NCBI RefSeq assembly: GCF_000337135.1 | Contig: NZ_AOIN01000043.1 | Coordinates: forward strand, 1-64,000 | Length of the DNA stretch: 64,000 bases | From: Natrialba chahannaoensis JCM 10990 | GTDB taxonomy: Archaea > Halobacteriota > Halobacteria > Halobacteriales > Natrialbaceae | Reading direction: 5' to 3' | In this document: positions 27,294 to 36,238 of the stretch, piece after piece | How positions within the stretch are numbered: the stretch's first letter is position 1 | Layout: every line of letters starts with the position of its first letter | Program-made: the position numbers and the translations under genes | The notes under the pieces: generated by a model | The model's input: only the letters and a program-made list of their open reading frames with translations | Told to the model about the DNA's origin: nothing | Database searches by the model: none

Positions 27294-28853
27294 ATGGAAC
27301 GACGCCAACCGCCACAGACCGACGAAGGCTGGTACGTCCTGCACGATTTCCGTTCGATCGACTGGGGCGCCTGGCGCGACGCTCCCGAGCGCCACCGCTC
27401 CCGAGCACTCGAGGAGGGCATTGACTACCTCTCGGCCGCAAGCGATGTCGCTGACGCCGACGCGGGCGACTCCGCGGTGTTCTCCGTGCTCGGCCACAAG
27501 GCCGATCTGTTGATCCTGCACCTCCGTCCAACGCTTGCAGCCCTAGACACACTCGAGCGCCGGTTCGAACAGACCGCGCTCGCCGAGTTCACCGAGCGCG
27601 CGGATTCTTACCTCTCTGTGACCGAGGTCTCGGGCTACATGTCCCAGGAGTACTTCGAGGAGGACGGCGAGATCGAGGACACCGGCACGAAGCGCTACAT
27701 CGAGTCCCGCCTGAAGCCGACGATTCCAGACAGCGAGTTCGTCAGCTTCTACCCGATGGACAAGCGTCGCGGACCAGAGCACAACTGGTACGACCTGCCG
27801 TTCGACGAGCGCGCGGAGCACCTCTCGAGTCACGGCGACATCGGCCGGGACTACGCCGGGCGCGTGACCCAGATCATCTCGGGCAGCGTCGGCCTGGACG
27901 ACTTCGAGTGGGGAGTGACCCTCTTCGCGGACGACCCGACGGACGTGAAGGAACTGCTCACCGAGATGCGCTTCGATCCCTCGAGTTCGGCGTTCGCCGA
28001 GTTCGGTCGGTTCCTCTCGGCGCGACGGTTCCCGCCGGGGAACCTGGGTGCGTTCCTCGCAGGAGAGGATGTCCCACAGGAACCAGAGTCTGGGCACGGC
28101 CATCATCACGGTGCGGGTGGGCATGGCCACGGCCACGGCAGCGACTCGAGTAGCCACCATGGACACGGCCACGGGGATAGTGACGGTAGCCACGGTCACG
28201 GCCACGACCACGGTTCTGACGGACCACACGGCGACGGCGACGAGAGCGAGGACGACGAAAGCGTCCGCAGCGAACTCGAGGAACTCGGCGTCTACGCGGG
28301 CCAGCCACACGGCGAGGACGTCCACGCGGTCGTGCTCTACTCCGCGGCCGACGCTGACGAACTCTTCGAGGAGGTCGAGGGACTACGGACGAACTTCGAC
28401 CACTACGATACCCACGTGAAGACGGCCGTCTACGAGTCCCAAGCTGACGACTCTGACGCGGAAACTGCAGTCGTCAGCCTCTGGGAGACGGACCGTGCGG
28501 CGAACACGGCCGCCGGCTTCCTCGCCGACCTGCCGGATATTGTCCGCCAGGCTGGCGACGACGAGGACGACTCCTGGGGGACGATGGGGATGTTCTACAC
28601 GGTCAAGCCCGAGCACCGCGGCGACTTCGTCGGCGTCTTCGACGACGCGGCATCGATCCTCGCGGAGATGGATGGTCACCGCAAGACCGATCTGCTTGCG
28701 AACCGCGAGGACGAGAACGACATGTTCATCGCCAGCCGCTGGGATTCCCGCGAGGATGCTATGCAGTTCTTCCGTAGTGAGGAGTTCTCGGAGGCCGTCG
28801 AGTTCGGTCGCGACGTGCTCGCGGACCGGCCGCGACACGTCTTCCTGGCCTGA
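27294..28853 (+). CDS. pitA: HemQ/chlorite-dismutase-like protein fused to an antibiotic-monooxygenase domain (PitA type)
   Basis: The 519-residue protein has a HemQ-like N-terminal domain with the catalytic tyrosine in FYPMDKRRG (Y153). LSSHGDIGRDYAGRV supplies the proximal histidine (H180), followed by SGSVGLDDFEWGV. HemQ-type enzymes decarboxylate coproheme to heme. Residues 268-312 are a linker dominated by His and Gly, and the C-terminal 190 residues form a ferredoxin-like Abm domain. The same fusion is known from Haloferax volcanii as PitA. The presence of Y153 favours coproheme decarboxylation over chlorite breakdown, an inference from family residues. The ATG at 27294 is preferred over a far-upstream in-frame start. 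Confidence 0.9.
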   Translation: MERRQPPQTDEGWYVLHDFRSIDWGAWRDAPERHRSRALEEGIDYLSAASDVADADAGDSAVFSVLGHKADLLILHLRPTLAALDTLERRFEQTALAEFTERADSYLSVTEVSGYMSQEYFEEDGEIEDTGTKRYIESRLKPTIPDSEFVSFYPMDKRRGPEHNWYDLPFDERAEHLSSHGDIGRDYAGRVTQIISGSVGLDDFEWGVTLFADDPTDVKELLTEMRFDPSSSAFAEFGRFLSARRFPPGNLGAFLAGEDVPQEPESGHGHHHGAGGHGHGHGSDSSSHHGHGHGDSDGSHGHGHDHGSDGPHGDGDESEDDESVRSELEELGVYAGQPHGEDVHAVVLYSAADADELFEEVEGLRTNFDHYDTHVKTAVYESQADDSDAETAVVSLWETDRAANTAAGFLADLPDIVRQAGDDEDDSWGTMGMFYTVKPEHRGDFVGVFDDAASILAEMDGHRKTDLLANREDENDMFIASRWDSREDAMQFFRSEEFSEAVEFGRDVLADRPRHVFLA

Positions 28854-29110
28854 GCGACGCGGCCTTTTCTCGACCGACGTTTCAGTGTGCTCACGCCCGT
28901 CACACTCGTCAGATCCGTTCGCCTGTCATAGGTGACGGTTAGTCTCTCCGGAACCGCCACCGGTTGATAAGTGCCGTTCCAAGCGGGGGCGATGACTGAG
29001 ACGTCGCAGTCGCAGACTCACTCACTGGCGCGCCGTTCGTGGCGTCGGTATCGTTCCGTGCCGATTATCTACGGGAAATCTCGGGTCTTGAGCCCGAGGC
29101 AGTTCACTAG

Positions 29111-29293
29111 CTAGATCGAGCCGTCAATCTCGTCGTAGAAGAAGTAGCCGGCGAGTCCCGCTAACCCGAGGGCGAGCGTAATGTACGGCCAGTTTCCAGC
29201 CGGTTGGCCCGTTAGTCGAGCGTGTGCGGTAACGAAGACTGCGAAGCCGGCGTGTGCGATCGCGGTCGCGAGGAGAAACGCAGCGATGTCCAT
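29111..29293 (-). CDS. Small membrane protein, 60 residues
   Basis: The protein begins MDIAAFLLATAIAHAGFAVF and has two hydrophobic segments separated by a polar loop (HARLTGQPAGNWPY). It ends in an acidic tail, FYDEIDGSI. The open frame extends 40 codons further up into sequence that is Arg-rich and unlike a haloarchaeal protein, so the internal ATG is preferred. No function is known. It lies between unrelated genes with gaps of about 220-260 bases on both sides. Confidence 0.65.
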   Translation of the reverse strand: MDIAAFLLATAIAHAGFAVFVTAHARLTGQPAGNWPYITLALGLAGLAGYFFYDEIDGSI

Positions 29294-29515
29294 TACCTGT
29301 TGCTTCGACGTGATCCAAATAGCGATTTCGAACCTCGTTTCTCGTTTCCTGTTTCTCGTCTCTCGTCTCTCAACTCCCGGTCCTCTCCTCGCAGTTGGGA
29401 ACAGCCGGCGCAACTGCTACTCTATTCGAGACGGACTGGACAGAAGTGTGCGTTTCATCGCAGGCGTCCCACGTCCCACGTATTCGTCGGAACGACCGCC
29501 CGTCAGAAACGGCTG

Positions 29516-29899
29516 TTAGAAGTCGTGATCCGGATCGTCTTCGACCGAACGCTTCAGCGAATCGCGACGAGCCTTGGCGTCACGGCCGGTCGCCTCGAGC
29601 AGGAAGTCGTTCTTCGCGTCGACGGCCTCGGCGGCGGCCTCGAGTTCGTCCGGATCGAGTTCGGTTGGATCGCGCTCGTGGAACTCGACGGCGAGTTTGT
29701 CCTTCTTCCCGGAGTATTCGACGGTACCGGCGACGATCTTCTCGAAGACAGGGTTGTCGGGCTCGCCGATGACGAAGAGGTCGCTGCCCTTGAACTCCTG
29801 CGTTTCGGTAATCGGACCGAAGTAGTCCACGACGGTCGACTCCATGTCGGGGATTCGCTCCTCGAGATATTCACCGCGGCGCATCTTGTACTCCTTCAT
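29516..29899 (-). CDS. DUF5611-type haloarchaeal protein
   Basis: The 127-residue protein starts MKEYKMRRGEYLEERIPDM and continues with ESTVVDYFGPITE and KGSDLFVIGEPDNPVFEKIV. I recognise this as a highly conserved haloarchaeal family (DUF5611, named from memory) of unknown function. It is soluble, with a mixed alpha/beta core and a charged helical C-terminus. The start at 29899 is chosen because the upstream in-frame extension is not conserved-looking. About 185 bases separate it from the next upstream gene. Confidence 0.8.
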   Translation of the reverse strand: MKEYKMRRGEYLEERIPDMESTVVDYFGPITETQEFKGSDLFVIGEPDNPVFEKIVAGTVEYSGKKDKLAVEFHERDPTELDPDELEAAAEAVDAKNDFLLEATGRDAKARRDSLKRSVEDDPDHDF

Positions 29900-30084
29900 G
29901 GCTTGGAGATACACGGCGGAGTGTTTACCTCTTTTCATAGCCGACGGTATGGGCACCCAACAGGTCCGCCACACCGCAGAGCGAACGGCCTCGTAATCGT
30001 CTGCGGCAGAACAGAACGCGCGGAGAGAACCGACAGAGCTGGATCCGAAAACACGTTCTTTGACTACTGGCTACGGACTACTGA

Positions 30085-31245
30085 CTACTGTCGGGCTCGT
30101 TCTCCCAAATACCCCTTCCGACAGTCGGGGCAGATATCCCCGGCCCGGAGCGAGCCCCGGTCACTGGTCGCAACGAACTCACAGCGCGGACAGTAGAACT
30201 CGCTCGGCACATCATCGCCCGGATGGTCGGCGTCACCCGGGACCGGCGCATCGCCGACGCGTTCGATACCGCTCCCAGCCCCTGCCGTCTCCGATTCGGG
30301 GGCCGTGTCGGCTCCCGCCTCGACACTGCTACTCGAGTCCCCACTGGCCTCGGAGCCGGATGCCCAACTCGCAGTCGACTCGCCAGCAGCCGCTGCAGGG
30401 TGTTCGTCGTCTGCTTCTGCCATTCCCTCGAACTGGGTGTGTTCGGTCGAATCGACGGTTGCCGTTCTGGCGTCGACCGCCGACTCGTCCTCGTACGCTG
30501 TCGAGTCGTGCTCGAGGACGACTGCGTCGTCGTCGACCTGTTCGCCAGTGTCGGGCCACTCGCTGTGTTCGGCCTCCGCGTCGTCTACTGGTGGACCGAC
30601 ATCGTCCGAGTCAGGCCACTCGCCGTGCTCGCGGTCGCTCTCGCGGTCGGCGTGGGCGTCTGCCGGCTCGTCCTCGAGTATCTCGCCGTCGTCGGTGACG
30701 GGGTTGCCGTCCTCGTCGGTTGGGATGTCGAATTCGTCGCTGTGATCACGGTGGTCACGGTGTTCACCATGCTTACCGTACTCTCCATCAGTATCACCGT
30801 CATCGCCGACCACATCGGCGTCACCACGTTCCGGCTGGGGCCCGGATTCGACGGTCTCCGCGTCTGGCTCGTCGTCGATAATCAGGCCATCGTCGGTGAC
30901 GCCATCCGCCTCGTCGATCTCGGTTGTACTCGAGTCGGCTGTGGCGTGGGTCGGTGAGTCGTCGGAGGGTATCGATACGTCGTCGGACAGATCGGGGTCT
31001 GGTGTCGAAGTCGTCTCGGAGTCTGGTGCGGCTGTCTCTGTGGTTCCCGGCTCAGTCTCGGTTGCCGGTGCGGCCGAGAGACTCGTCACCTCGGTGTTTT
31101 CACTGATGACGTGTCTGTCACCACAGCGGACACACTCTTCGTATTCTTGAACGGTAACGACGACCTCGCTGCCCCGTTCTTCGCGCTCGCGTTCGACCTC
31201 GGATTCCCCGTAGTCGTGACCGAGCAGCGAACATCGCAGGACCAT
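30085..31245 (-). CDS. Two-zinc-ribbon protein with a long acidic middle (DUF7093-like)
   Basis: The 386-residue protein has cysteine-based motifs at both ends: MVLRCSLLGHDYG and YEECVRCGDRHV near the start, and FYCPRCEF with ICPDCRKGYL at the end. The 250 residues between are Asp/Glu/Ser/Thr-rich and probably disordered. I recognise the terminal arrangement as typical of a haloarchaeal unknown family, possibly DUF7093. The middle region's length and repeats (GEHGEHRDHRDHSDEF-like) would vary among strains. Nucleic-acid or protein binding is plausible. Confidence 0.75.
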   Translation of the reverse strand: MVLRCSLLGHDYGESEVEREREERGSEVVVTVQEYEECVRCGDRHVISENTEVTSLSAAPATETEPGTTETAAPDSETTSTPDPDLSDDVSIPSDDSPTHATADSSTTEIDEADGVTDDGLIIDDEPDAETVESGPQPERGDADVVGDDGDTDGEYGKHGEHRDHRDHSDEFDIPTDEDGNPVTDDGEILEDEPADAHADRESDREHGEWPDSDDVGPPVDDAEAEHSEWPDTGEQVDDDAVVLEHDSTAYEDESAVDARTATVDSTEHTQFEGMAEADDEHPAAAAGESTASWASGSEASGDSSSSVEAGADTAPESETAGAGSGIERVGDAPVPGDADHPGDDVPSEFYCPRCEFVATSDRGSLRAGDICPDCRKGYLGERARQ

Positions 31246-31487
31246 TGTCCCATCGTACCGAGCCTGGCCATAAAAAACGTACCGCCTGGACTGTTCCGGA
31301 TCGTGTCATGTGTTCTGGCGTACGTTTTCGCGGATGGGTTTCGAACGTAGATGCTCACCAACACGTGACGGTCACTTTCAGGCCAGTCTAGAGCGTCGTC
31401 GAGACGGCAGACAACTGTCTCGCCAGCTACTAGCCCCGGTTCGGGAACGGCAAACGTCAAATCCCGGGTCGTCGAAGAGACATACCG

Positions 31488-31787
31488 ATGAAAGCAAAGC
31501 CGGAGTATCGGAACCGGGAACGGACCCAGGTGGCGGTCCTCGACGAACTCGTCGACCGCGCCGACGACGGGATGTCCGTCCTCGAGCTCCGGGCCGCAGT
31601 CGAAGCCGAGATCGATGATCTCGAGGAGGCCCTCTCGACGCTGAAAGAGGATCGGCTCATCGTCGTCGAGACGGACGGCAGCGAGACGTTGATCAAACCC
31701 GACGAGCGCGTGATTCCGGACGATCCAACCGAGGAAGACAACGAGCAATCTATCGGCGAGTGGCTCCGTGACCGATTCCCCTTCTGA
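31488..31787 (+). CDS. Small winged-helix-type protein (DUF6432-like)
   Basis: The 99-residue protein begins MKAKPEYRNRERTQVAVLDE and has a helix-turn-helix-like core, ISLEL-style: GMSVLELRAAVEAEIDDLEE followed by LSTLKEDRLIVVETD. It ends with a conserved-looking EWLRDRFPF. I recall it as DUF6432 in haloarchaea. The next gene on the same strand starts 80 bases later and encodes a YgfZ-like protein. A role in transcription is suggested by fold only. Confidence 0.75.
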   Translation: MKAKPEYRNRERTQVAVLDELVDRADDGMSVLELRAAVEAEIDDLEEALSTLKEDRLIVVETDGSETLIKPDERVIPDDPTEEDNEQSIGEWLRDRFPF

Positions 31788-31866
31788 CTCCCGACGTTGC
31801 GCACCCATCGAATCACCGACTCATCGAATCGAAACGCCTGTGGGTCCCTGGCCCCTTCACAGCGTC

Positions 31867-33015
31867 ATGAGCGTTATTTCGTCCATTCACGAGGACCACG
31901 GTGCAACGTTCGGCGAGCACGGCGGCCGAACCATCGTCGAGCACTACGGTCGCCCCGAGCGCACCCACCGCGCGGTCCGCAACGGCGTCGGACTCATCGA
32001 ACTGGCCTACGGCGTGATCACTGTCACGGGTGAGGACCGACGGGACTACGTCGACAACGTCGTCTCGAATCACGTCCCCGAAGCCGATGGACAGGGCTGT
32101 TACGCGCTGGTACTCGGTCCCCAGGGCCGTATCGAAGTCGAGCTCTACATCTACAACGCAGGCGAGCGAATCCTGCTGTTCACGCCGCCGGGCGAGGCCA
32201 AGGAACTGGCAGCCGACTGGTCCGAGAAGGTGTTCATTCAGGACGTCGATATCAACGTTGCAACCGACGAGTTCGCCATCTTCGGTATCCACGGCCCGCA
32301 GGCCACGGAGAAAATCGCATCCGTGCTCAATGGTGCGGCGTCGCCCGGCGAGCGCTACAGCTTCGTCCGCGGGACGATGGGCGACGCGGGCGTCTCCGTC
32401 ATTCGGACCGACGCGCTGACCGGCGAAGAGACGTACGAGGTCATTTGCGGAATCGACGACGCCAAAGCGGTGTACGATGTCCTCCTCAACCAGGGACTCA
32501 ACGCCGCGCCCTTCGGCTACCAGACGCGCGACAGCCTCGCACTCGAGTCCGGGTCGGCGCTGTTCGAGACCGAACTCGAGGGAACGGTGCCGAACGTGCT
32601 CGGCCTCACAACGGCGCTCGATTTCGAAAAGGGCTGTTACGTCGGCCAGGAGGTCGTTTCGCGAGTCGAGAACCGGGGGCAGCCGAGTCGGCGGCTGGTT
32701 GGGTTGACGATCGACATGGACGCTGCGTCTGAGGCCGAGACCAAATCTGACACCGAGACAGAGACAAACGCTGCCGACCTCGTCCCCGACCCCGGCGCAG
32801 CCGTCTTCGACGGCGACGCCTCCGTCGGCGAAATCTCTCGCGCCGGACTGAGCCCACTGCTCGAGACGCCCATCGCGCTAGCGCTACTCGAGTACGACCA
32901 CGAAGGGGAGTCGTTCACGGTTCGAGTCGACGGCGAGGAGGTACCGGCGACGCGGACCGAGTTGCCGTTCGTCGAGGGCTCTGACGTGTCGGATCGGCTG
33001 CCGAACTACTCGTAG
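31867..33015 (+). CDS. YgfZ/GcvT-like folate-binding protein
   Basis: The 382-residue protein is related to glycine-cleavage aminomethyltransferase (T-protein). It has KGCYVGQE at 255-262, the signature of the YgfZ/IBA57 branch, in which the cysteine is important for iron-sulfur protein maturation or repair. The N-terminal half includes LIELAYGVITVTGEDRRDYV. An acidic, threonine-rich insertion interrupts the C-terminal domain near 285-310. The ATG at 31867 is preferred because upstream in-frame codons give non-homologous sequence. No other glycine-cleavage genes are adjacent, which favours the YgfZ role. Confidence 0.88.
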   Translation: MSVISSIHEDHGATFGEHGGRTIVEHYGRPERTHRAVRNGVGLIELAYGVITVTGEDRRDYVDNVVSNHVPEADGQGCYALVLGPQGRIEVELYIYNAGERILLFTPPGEAKELAADWSEKVFIQDVDINVATDEFAIFGIHGPQATEKIASVLNGAASPGERYSFVRGTMGDAGVSVIRTDALTGEETYEVICGIDDAKAVYDVLLNQGLNAAPFGYQTRDSLALESGSALFETELEGTVPNVLGLTTALDFEKGCYVGQEVVSRVENRGQPSRRLVGLTIDMDAASEAETKSDTETETNAADLVPDPGAAVFDGDASVGEISRAGLSPLLETPIALALLEYDHEGESFTVRVDGEEVPATRTELPFVEGSDVSDRLPNYS

Positions 33016-33142
33016 TTTCGGTTCTGGTTCCTGTATTTCGGTGTCGAGAATTACACGAAGACACAACACCGTTCTGTAACTCGGATCTCGAGGAAACCGG
33101 TTAACCTGCCCCACCGATCAGTAGCTTTTCTACTGTGATTGC

Positions 33143-34075
33143 TTATCCGACTGTTTCTCTCACCTCCGAAAGTGTCTCGTAGACACGTGTCCGCATCCAG
33201 TCGCCCATCTCTTCGCGCTTGTCTGGGTCGACGTTCTGTTGGAGATAGAGTGACTCGAGGAACGCAACCCAGTTGAGCAGTCTGTATCGTTGGCGTCGCT
33301 CCTCGAAGCCACCGGGAAGCGGTCGGACAGACTCGTATCCGTCCTGGAATGCCTGCATAACAGTTTCGTCAACGGCATCGGACGCTTCGAAGTACGGCAT
33401 CACTGTTCGCCAGTAGTCGTACTCCGGCGGTGCAACGAGTGCGTGTTCGAAATCGATCGCGATGCACTCGCCCCCACTCGTTCGGCTGAGGTGTTCAGGA
33501 TGAATATCGTCATGACAGAGCACCGGCTTACCAACAGCATCGAAAACGTGGGGATGTTCTCGGAAGAACGCTTCAACAGCGTCGGCAGCGTCTGCGTACC
33601 CCTTCGTCGCGAGATACTTGCGATGGTGGCTAATGCGTTCGATGACAGCGTCAGCCCACGTGTCGTGGGCTGCAAGTGAAAGGCCCGTGCCATCGTTTCG
33701 GAGTTGACCGAATCCATCGAACACACCGGCAGTGTCATCGTGGAGTGTGGCCATCCAGACACCTGCAGCGTGTGCCCAGTCAGACCCTATCTGTGTTGCT
33801 GCGTGTGCAATCTCCTCTCGCCAGACTGTAATATAGTGGTCAGCACCAACAGCGAGCACCTCGGGAACGGACGCTGTTGTCTCCGTTGCGACGTACTCGT
33901 GAACACGGCCTTCGTCGGCTGCGTGGCCCCGTCGGTGATCGTCGACTTTCACCACTGCACGCCGAGTATCAAGCTCGACTTCGTAGACTCGATATGGCGG
34001 AATGTCGTGTAGTTCTCGGATGACGCTACTTGCAGTACTACACTGTGCTACTATCTTCTCGATCTGGTCGTTCAT
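33143..34075 (-). CDS. Aminoglycoside phosphotransferase-like kinase
   Basis: The 310-residue protein has the APH/choline-kinase catalytic loop LCHDDIHPEHL at 186-196 and the metal-binding IDFEHA with D208. An N-terminal lobe carries YRVYEVELDTRRAVVKV. Such enzymes phosphorylate hydroxyl groups on small molecules; aminoglycosides are not assumed as the natural substrate in an archaeon. GC content and codon use look slightly lower than its neighbours, and it is isolated, with 130-250 bases on each side, so recent acquisition is possible. Confidence 0.85.
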   Translation of the reverse strand: MNDQIEKIVAQCSTASSVIRELHDIPPYRVYEVELDTRRAVVKVDDHRRGHAADEGRVHEYVATETTASVPEVLAVGADHYITVWREEIAHAATQIGSDWAHAAGVWMATLHDDTAGVFDGFGQLRNDGTGLSLAAHDTWADAVIERISHHRKYLATKGYADAADAVEAFFREHPHVFDAVGKPVLCHDDIHPEHLSRTSGGECIAIDFEHALVAPPEYDYWRTVMPYFEASDAVDETVMQAFQDGYESVRPLPGGFEERRQRYRLLNWVAFLESLYLQQNVDPDKREEMGDWMRTRVYETLSEVRETVG

Positions 34076-34321
34076 ATCTGGAAACCGCTAGCGGGCGGCG
34101 ACCGGCTGGAGTCACAGTCCTGCCGCTCCAGCCACGAGAAGACAGCTGCTACTTCCGACGGCTACTACTTGAATAGGTCGATCCGCCTACTAATAATAGC
34201 CAGCCAGAGACGGTTTGAGCCAGTGCTTGTCTGTCCTTGCTGAGCAGAAGCAGGTAGTCTATTCTCGCGACCAGAACTGGCCGGGCACACGCTTACGGAA
34301 CGCGTCGCTGGAGCCACGCAC

Positions 34322-34699
34322 ATGTCCTTCGACAGCACCGACTTCGGCGACCTCGCAGACCACGTTCGCACCCAGTCCGCCGACGCCCCCGGCTCCGACA
34401 CCGAGCGCGTGACGATCCGGTCACTCGAGTCCCTCGACACTGACGCGCTGGCCGACCTCCTCGAGATGGCCGAGACCGAGCACGACCGGCCAGCCGACCT
34501 CGTGTTCGTCCTGCCACAGCCGCCAGCAGATCTCGCGGCGGACGCGTCACCGGAGGCACTCGAGGACGCCCTCGGTCGAACGGTACGGGTGGACTCGTCG
34601 GCCGGGACTCCGACGCATGACGCAGAGACAGATACGACTCACGACGGCCGGTACCGCCGACTCACTGCCTTCCAGCGCCCGCGCCTGAACAGTGCGTAG
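34322..34699 (+). CDS. Acidic haloarchaeal protein of unknown function, 3' end overlapping the MATE gene
   Basis: The 125-residue protein starts MSFDSTDFGDLADHVRTQSA and is rich in Asp, Glu and Ala, with predicted helices around RSLESLDTDALADLLEMAE and a strand at LVFVLPQ. I do not recognise it. Its last 61 bases overlap the end of the convergent MATE exporter gene, which is unusual and weakens confidence in the 3' part. The first 90 codons have a normal haloarchaeal composition. Confidence 0.55.
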   Translation: MSFDSTDFGDLADHVRTQSADAPGSDTERVTIRSLESLDTDALADLLEMAETEHDRPADLVFVLPQPPADLAADASPEALEDALGRTVRVDSSAGTPTHDAETDTTHDGRYRRLTAFQRPRLNSA

Positions 34700-36057
34700 T
34701 TGATTCCGCCCGGAACGAACGTCTCGAGTAACAGCGCGAGGTAGAGCGCGACGACGCCGAGTGGAGTGGCGACGCCGAGCAGTGCCACTGGTAGCGCGAA
34801 GACGTAGCGGCCGACCAGCGAGGCGACGAACGGCAGACGAGTGTCGCCTGCACCGAGCAGCACGCCCGCCGCCGCGCCGTCGATGCCGAAACCGATCGAA
34901 CTCACTGCACCGACGGCGACAAACACTGCTGCAGCCTCGATTGCACCCGTATCCTCGACGAACAGGCTCGCGATTGGTTCCGCAAACGCGACAACAACTA
35001 TCGCAATCGTGACGTAGAGCACAGCAGAGAGCCGAATGATCGACGCCCCGTAGGCACCAGCCTCGTCTTCGTCCCCCGAACCGAGGTGCTGGCCGACGAG
35101 CGAACTTGCCGCAAGGGAGAGCCCCCAGTTCACGCTGTTGATCAGGGTTCGGACGCGGCGGCCGACCTCGAGTGCAGTGACGATGACGGGGCCGAAGGTG
35201 CCGGCGATCCAGAGGAGTGGGAAGACGACCGCGCCGCCGGCGAGTCGACGGCCGATCTCGGGCGTCGAGATTTCGATCAGTTCACGGACGACGCTGCGGT
35301 CGAACCACGGTCCACGAAGGGTGATCGGAACCGGACTCGGCTCCATACCGAGTCGGCCGTACGAGTGGCCGGTCATTCCCCAGGCGAGCACGAGCGTCAC
35401 GAACCCGGTCGAGAGGCTGGTCCCAATCGCCGCGCCCGCGACACCGAGACCGAACCCGAAGATCAACAGGCCACTCAGGAGGATGTTGAGGACCGCGCCG
35501 CCGGCGCGGGCGACCATCTCGGTGAAGGTGTCGCCGACGCCGGTGTAGGTTCGGCTGGCGATCAGGTTACAGAGTTCGAACAGGACGGCGGGCGCGACGA
35601 AGACGAGGTAGGTGCTGCCGTGCTCGATAGCCTCCGGGTTCGAGCCGAGTAGCCCGATTAGGGGCGCGGCGGCGAGGAGAAAGATGGCCATGATCGGCAG
35701 CGCGAAGACGACGGTGAGCAGGAGACTCTGCGTGACGACGAGCGAGGCGCGCTCGGTTTCTTCACCGCCGTAGTTCTGGGAGACGAGCGAAACGGTGCCG
35801 CCCGCGAGTCCGAGCCCGAGCATCGTCACGAGTTCCCAGTAGGCGAGCGCGTAGGCCATCCCCGCGGTACCGGTGACGCCGACGGCCAGCCCGACCATCG
35901 CCAGGTCGGCCGTCTGCTTCGACATGATCGCGAAGCCGGTGACGATACGGGGCCACGCGAGGTCCATCGTCGGGCGAAAGCGCTCGGCGCTAATGATTCC
36001 GAGGCGTTCGAGCACGCTCGCGACGAGCGCGACAACGCCGGCGTATCGCCCTGCCAT
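34639..36057 (-). CDS. MATE family multidrug/organic cation exporter
   Basis: The 472-residue membrane protein has about twelve hydrophobic segments in two related halves, as in NorM-type MATE exporters. The first half includes GLAGGTVSLVSQNYGGEE and the second SLAASSLVGQHLGSGDEDEA, the paired glutamine/glycine motifs of the family. These carriers export drugs or metabolites using Na+ or H+ gradients. The 3' end overlaps the convergent gene at 34322 by 61 bases. The specific substrate is unknown. Confidence 0.92.
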   Translation of the reverse strand: MAGRYAGVVALVASVLERLGIISAERFRPTMDLAWPRIVTGFAIMSKQTADLAMVGLAVGVTGTAGMAYALAYWELVTMLGLGLAGGTVSLVSQNYGGEETERASLVVTQSLLLTVVFALPIMAIFLLAAAPLIGLLGSNPEAIEHGSTYLVFVAPAVLFELCNLIASRTYTGVGDTFTEMVARAGGAVLNILLSGLLIFGFGLGVAGAAIGTSLSTGFVTLVLAWGMTGHSYGRLGMEPSPVPITLRGPWFDRSVVRELIEISTPEIGRRLAGGAVVFPLLWIAGTFGPVIVTALEVGRRVRTLINSVNWGLSLAASSLVGQHLGSGDEDEAGAYGASIIRLSAVLYVTIAIVVVAFAEPIASLFVEDTGAIEAAAVFVAVGAVSSIGFGIDGAAAGVLLGAGDTRLPFVASLVGRYVFALPVALLGVATPLGVVALYLALLLETFVPGGINYALFRRGRWKAVSRRYRPS

Positions 36058-36208
36058 CGACTGGTCGTTTTGGGACTGCTCCCTTCGGTCTGTCGTTTGC
36101 CGTCTCAGTCGCCACTCGAATTCGCTCTGTGTGCGGGCCGGCTCAGCGGTCCAAACTCAACGCGGAAGGACGAACTGCAACTGCTCGAACGTGCCAACGA
36201 AACAGATA

Positions 36209-36215
36209 TTTAATA
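36209..36215 (+). promoter_or_regulatory. TATA box for the 36239 gene
   Basis: TTTAATA lies about 27 bases (centre) before the ATG at 36239, consistent with a leaderless transcript and supporting that start. Confidence 0.6.
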
Positions 36216-36238
36216 CCGTTCGGTCGCACTGCCGCAGT

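Noticed and set aside
28992-29114. 40-codon plus-strand frame MTETSQSQTHSLARRS between pitA and the next gene
   Set aside because: Basic Arg/Ser-rich composition unlike the proteome, no promoter or ribosome site, and no family-like pattern.
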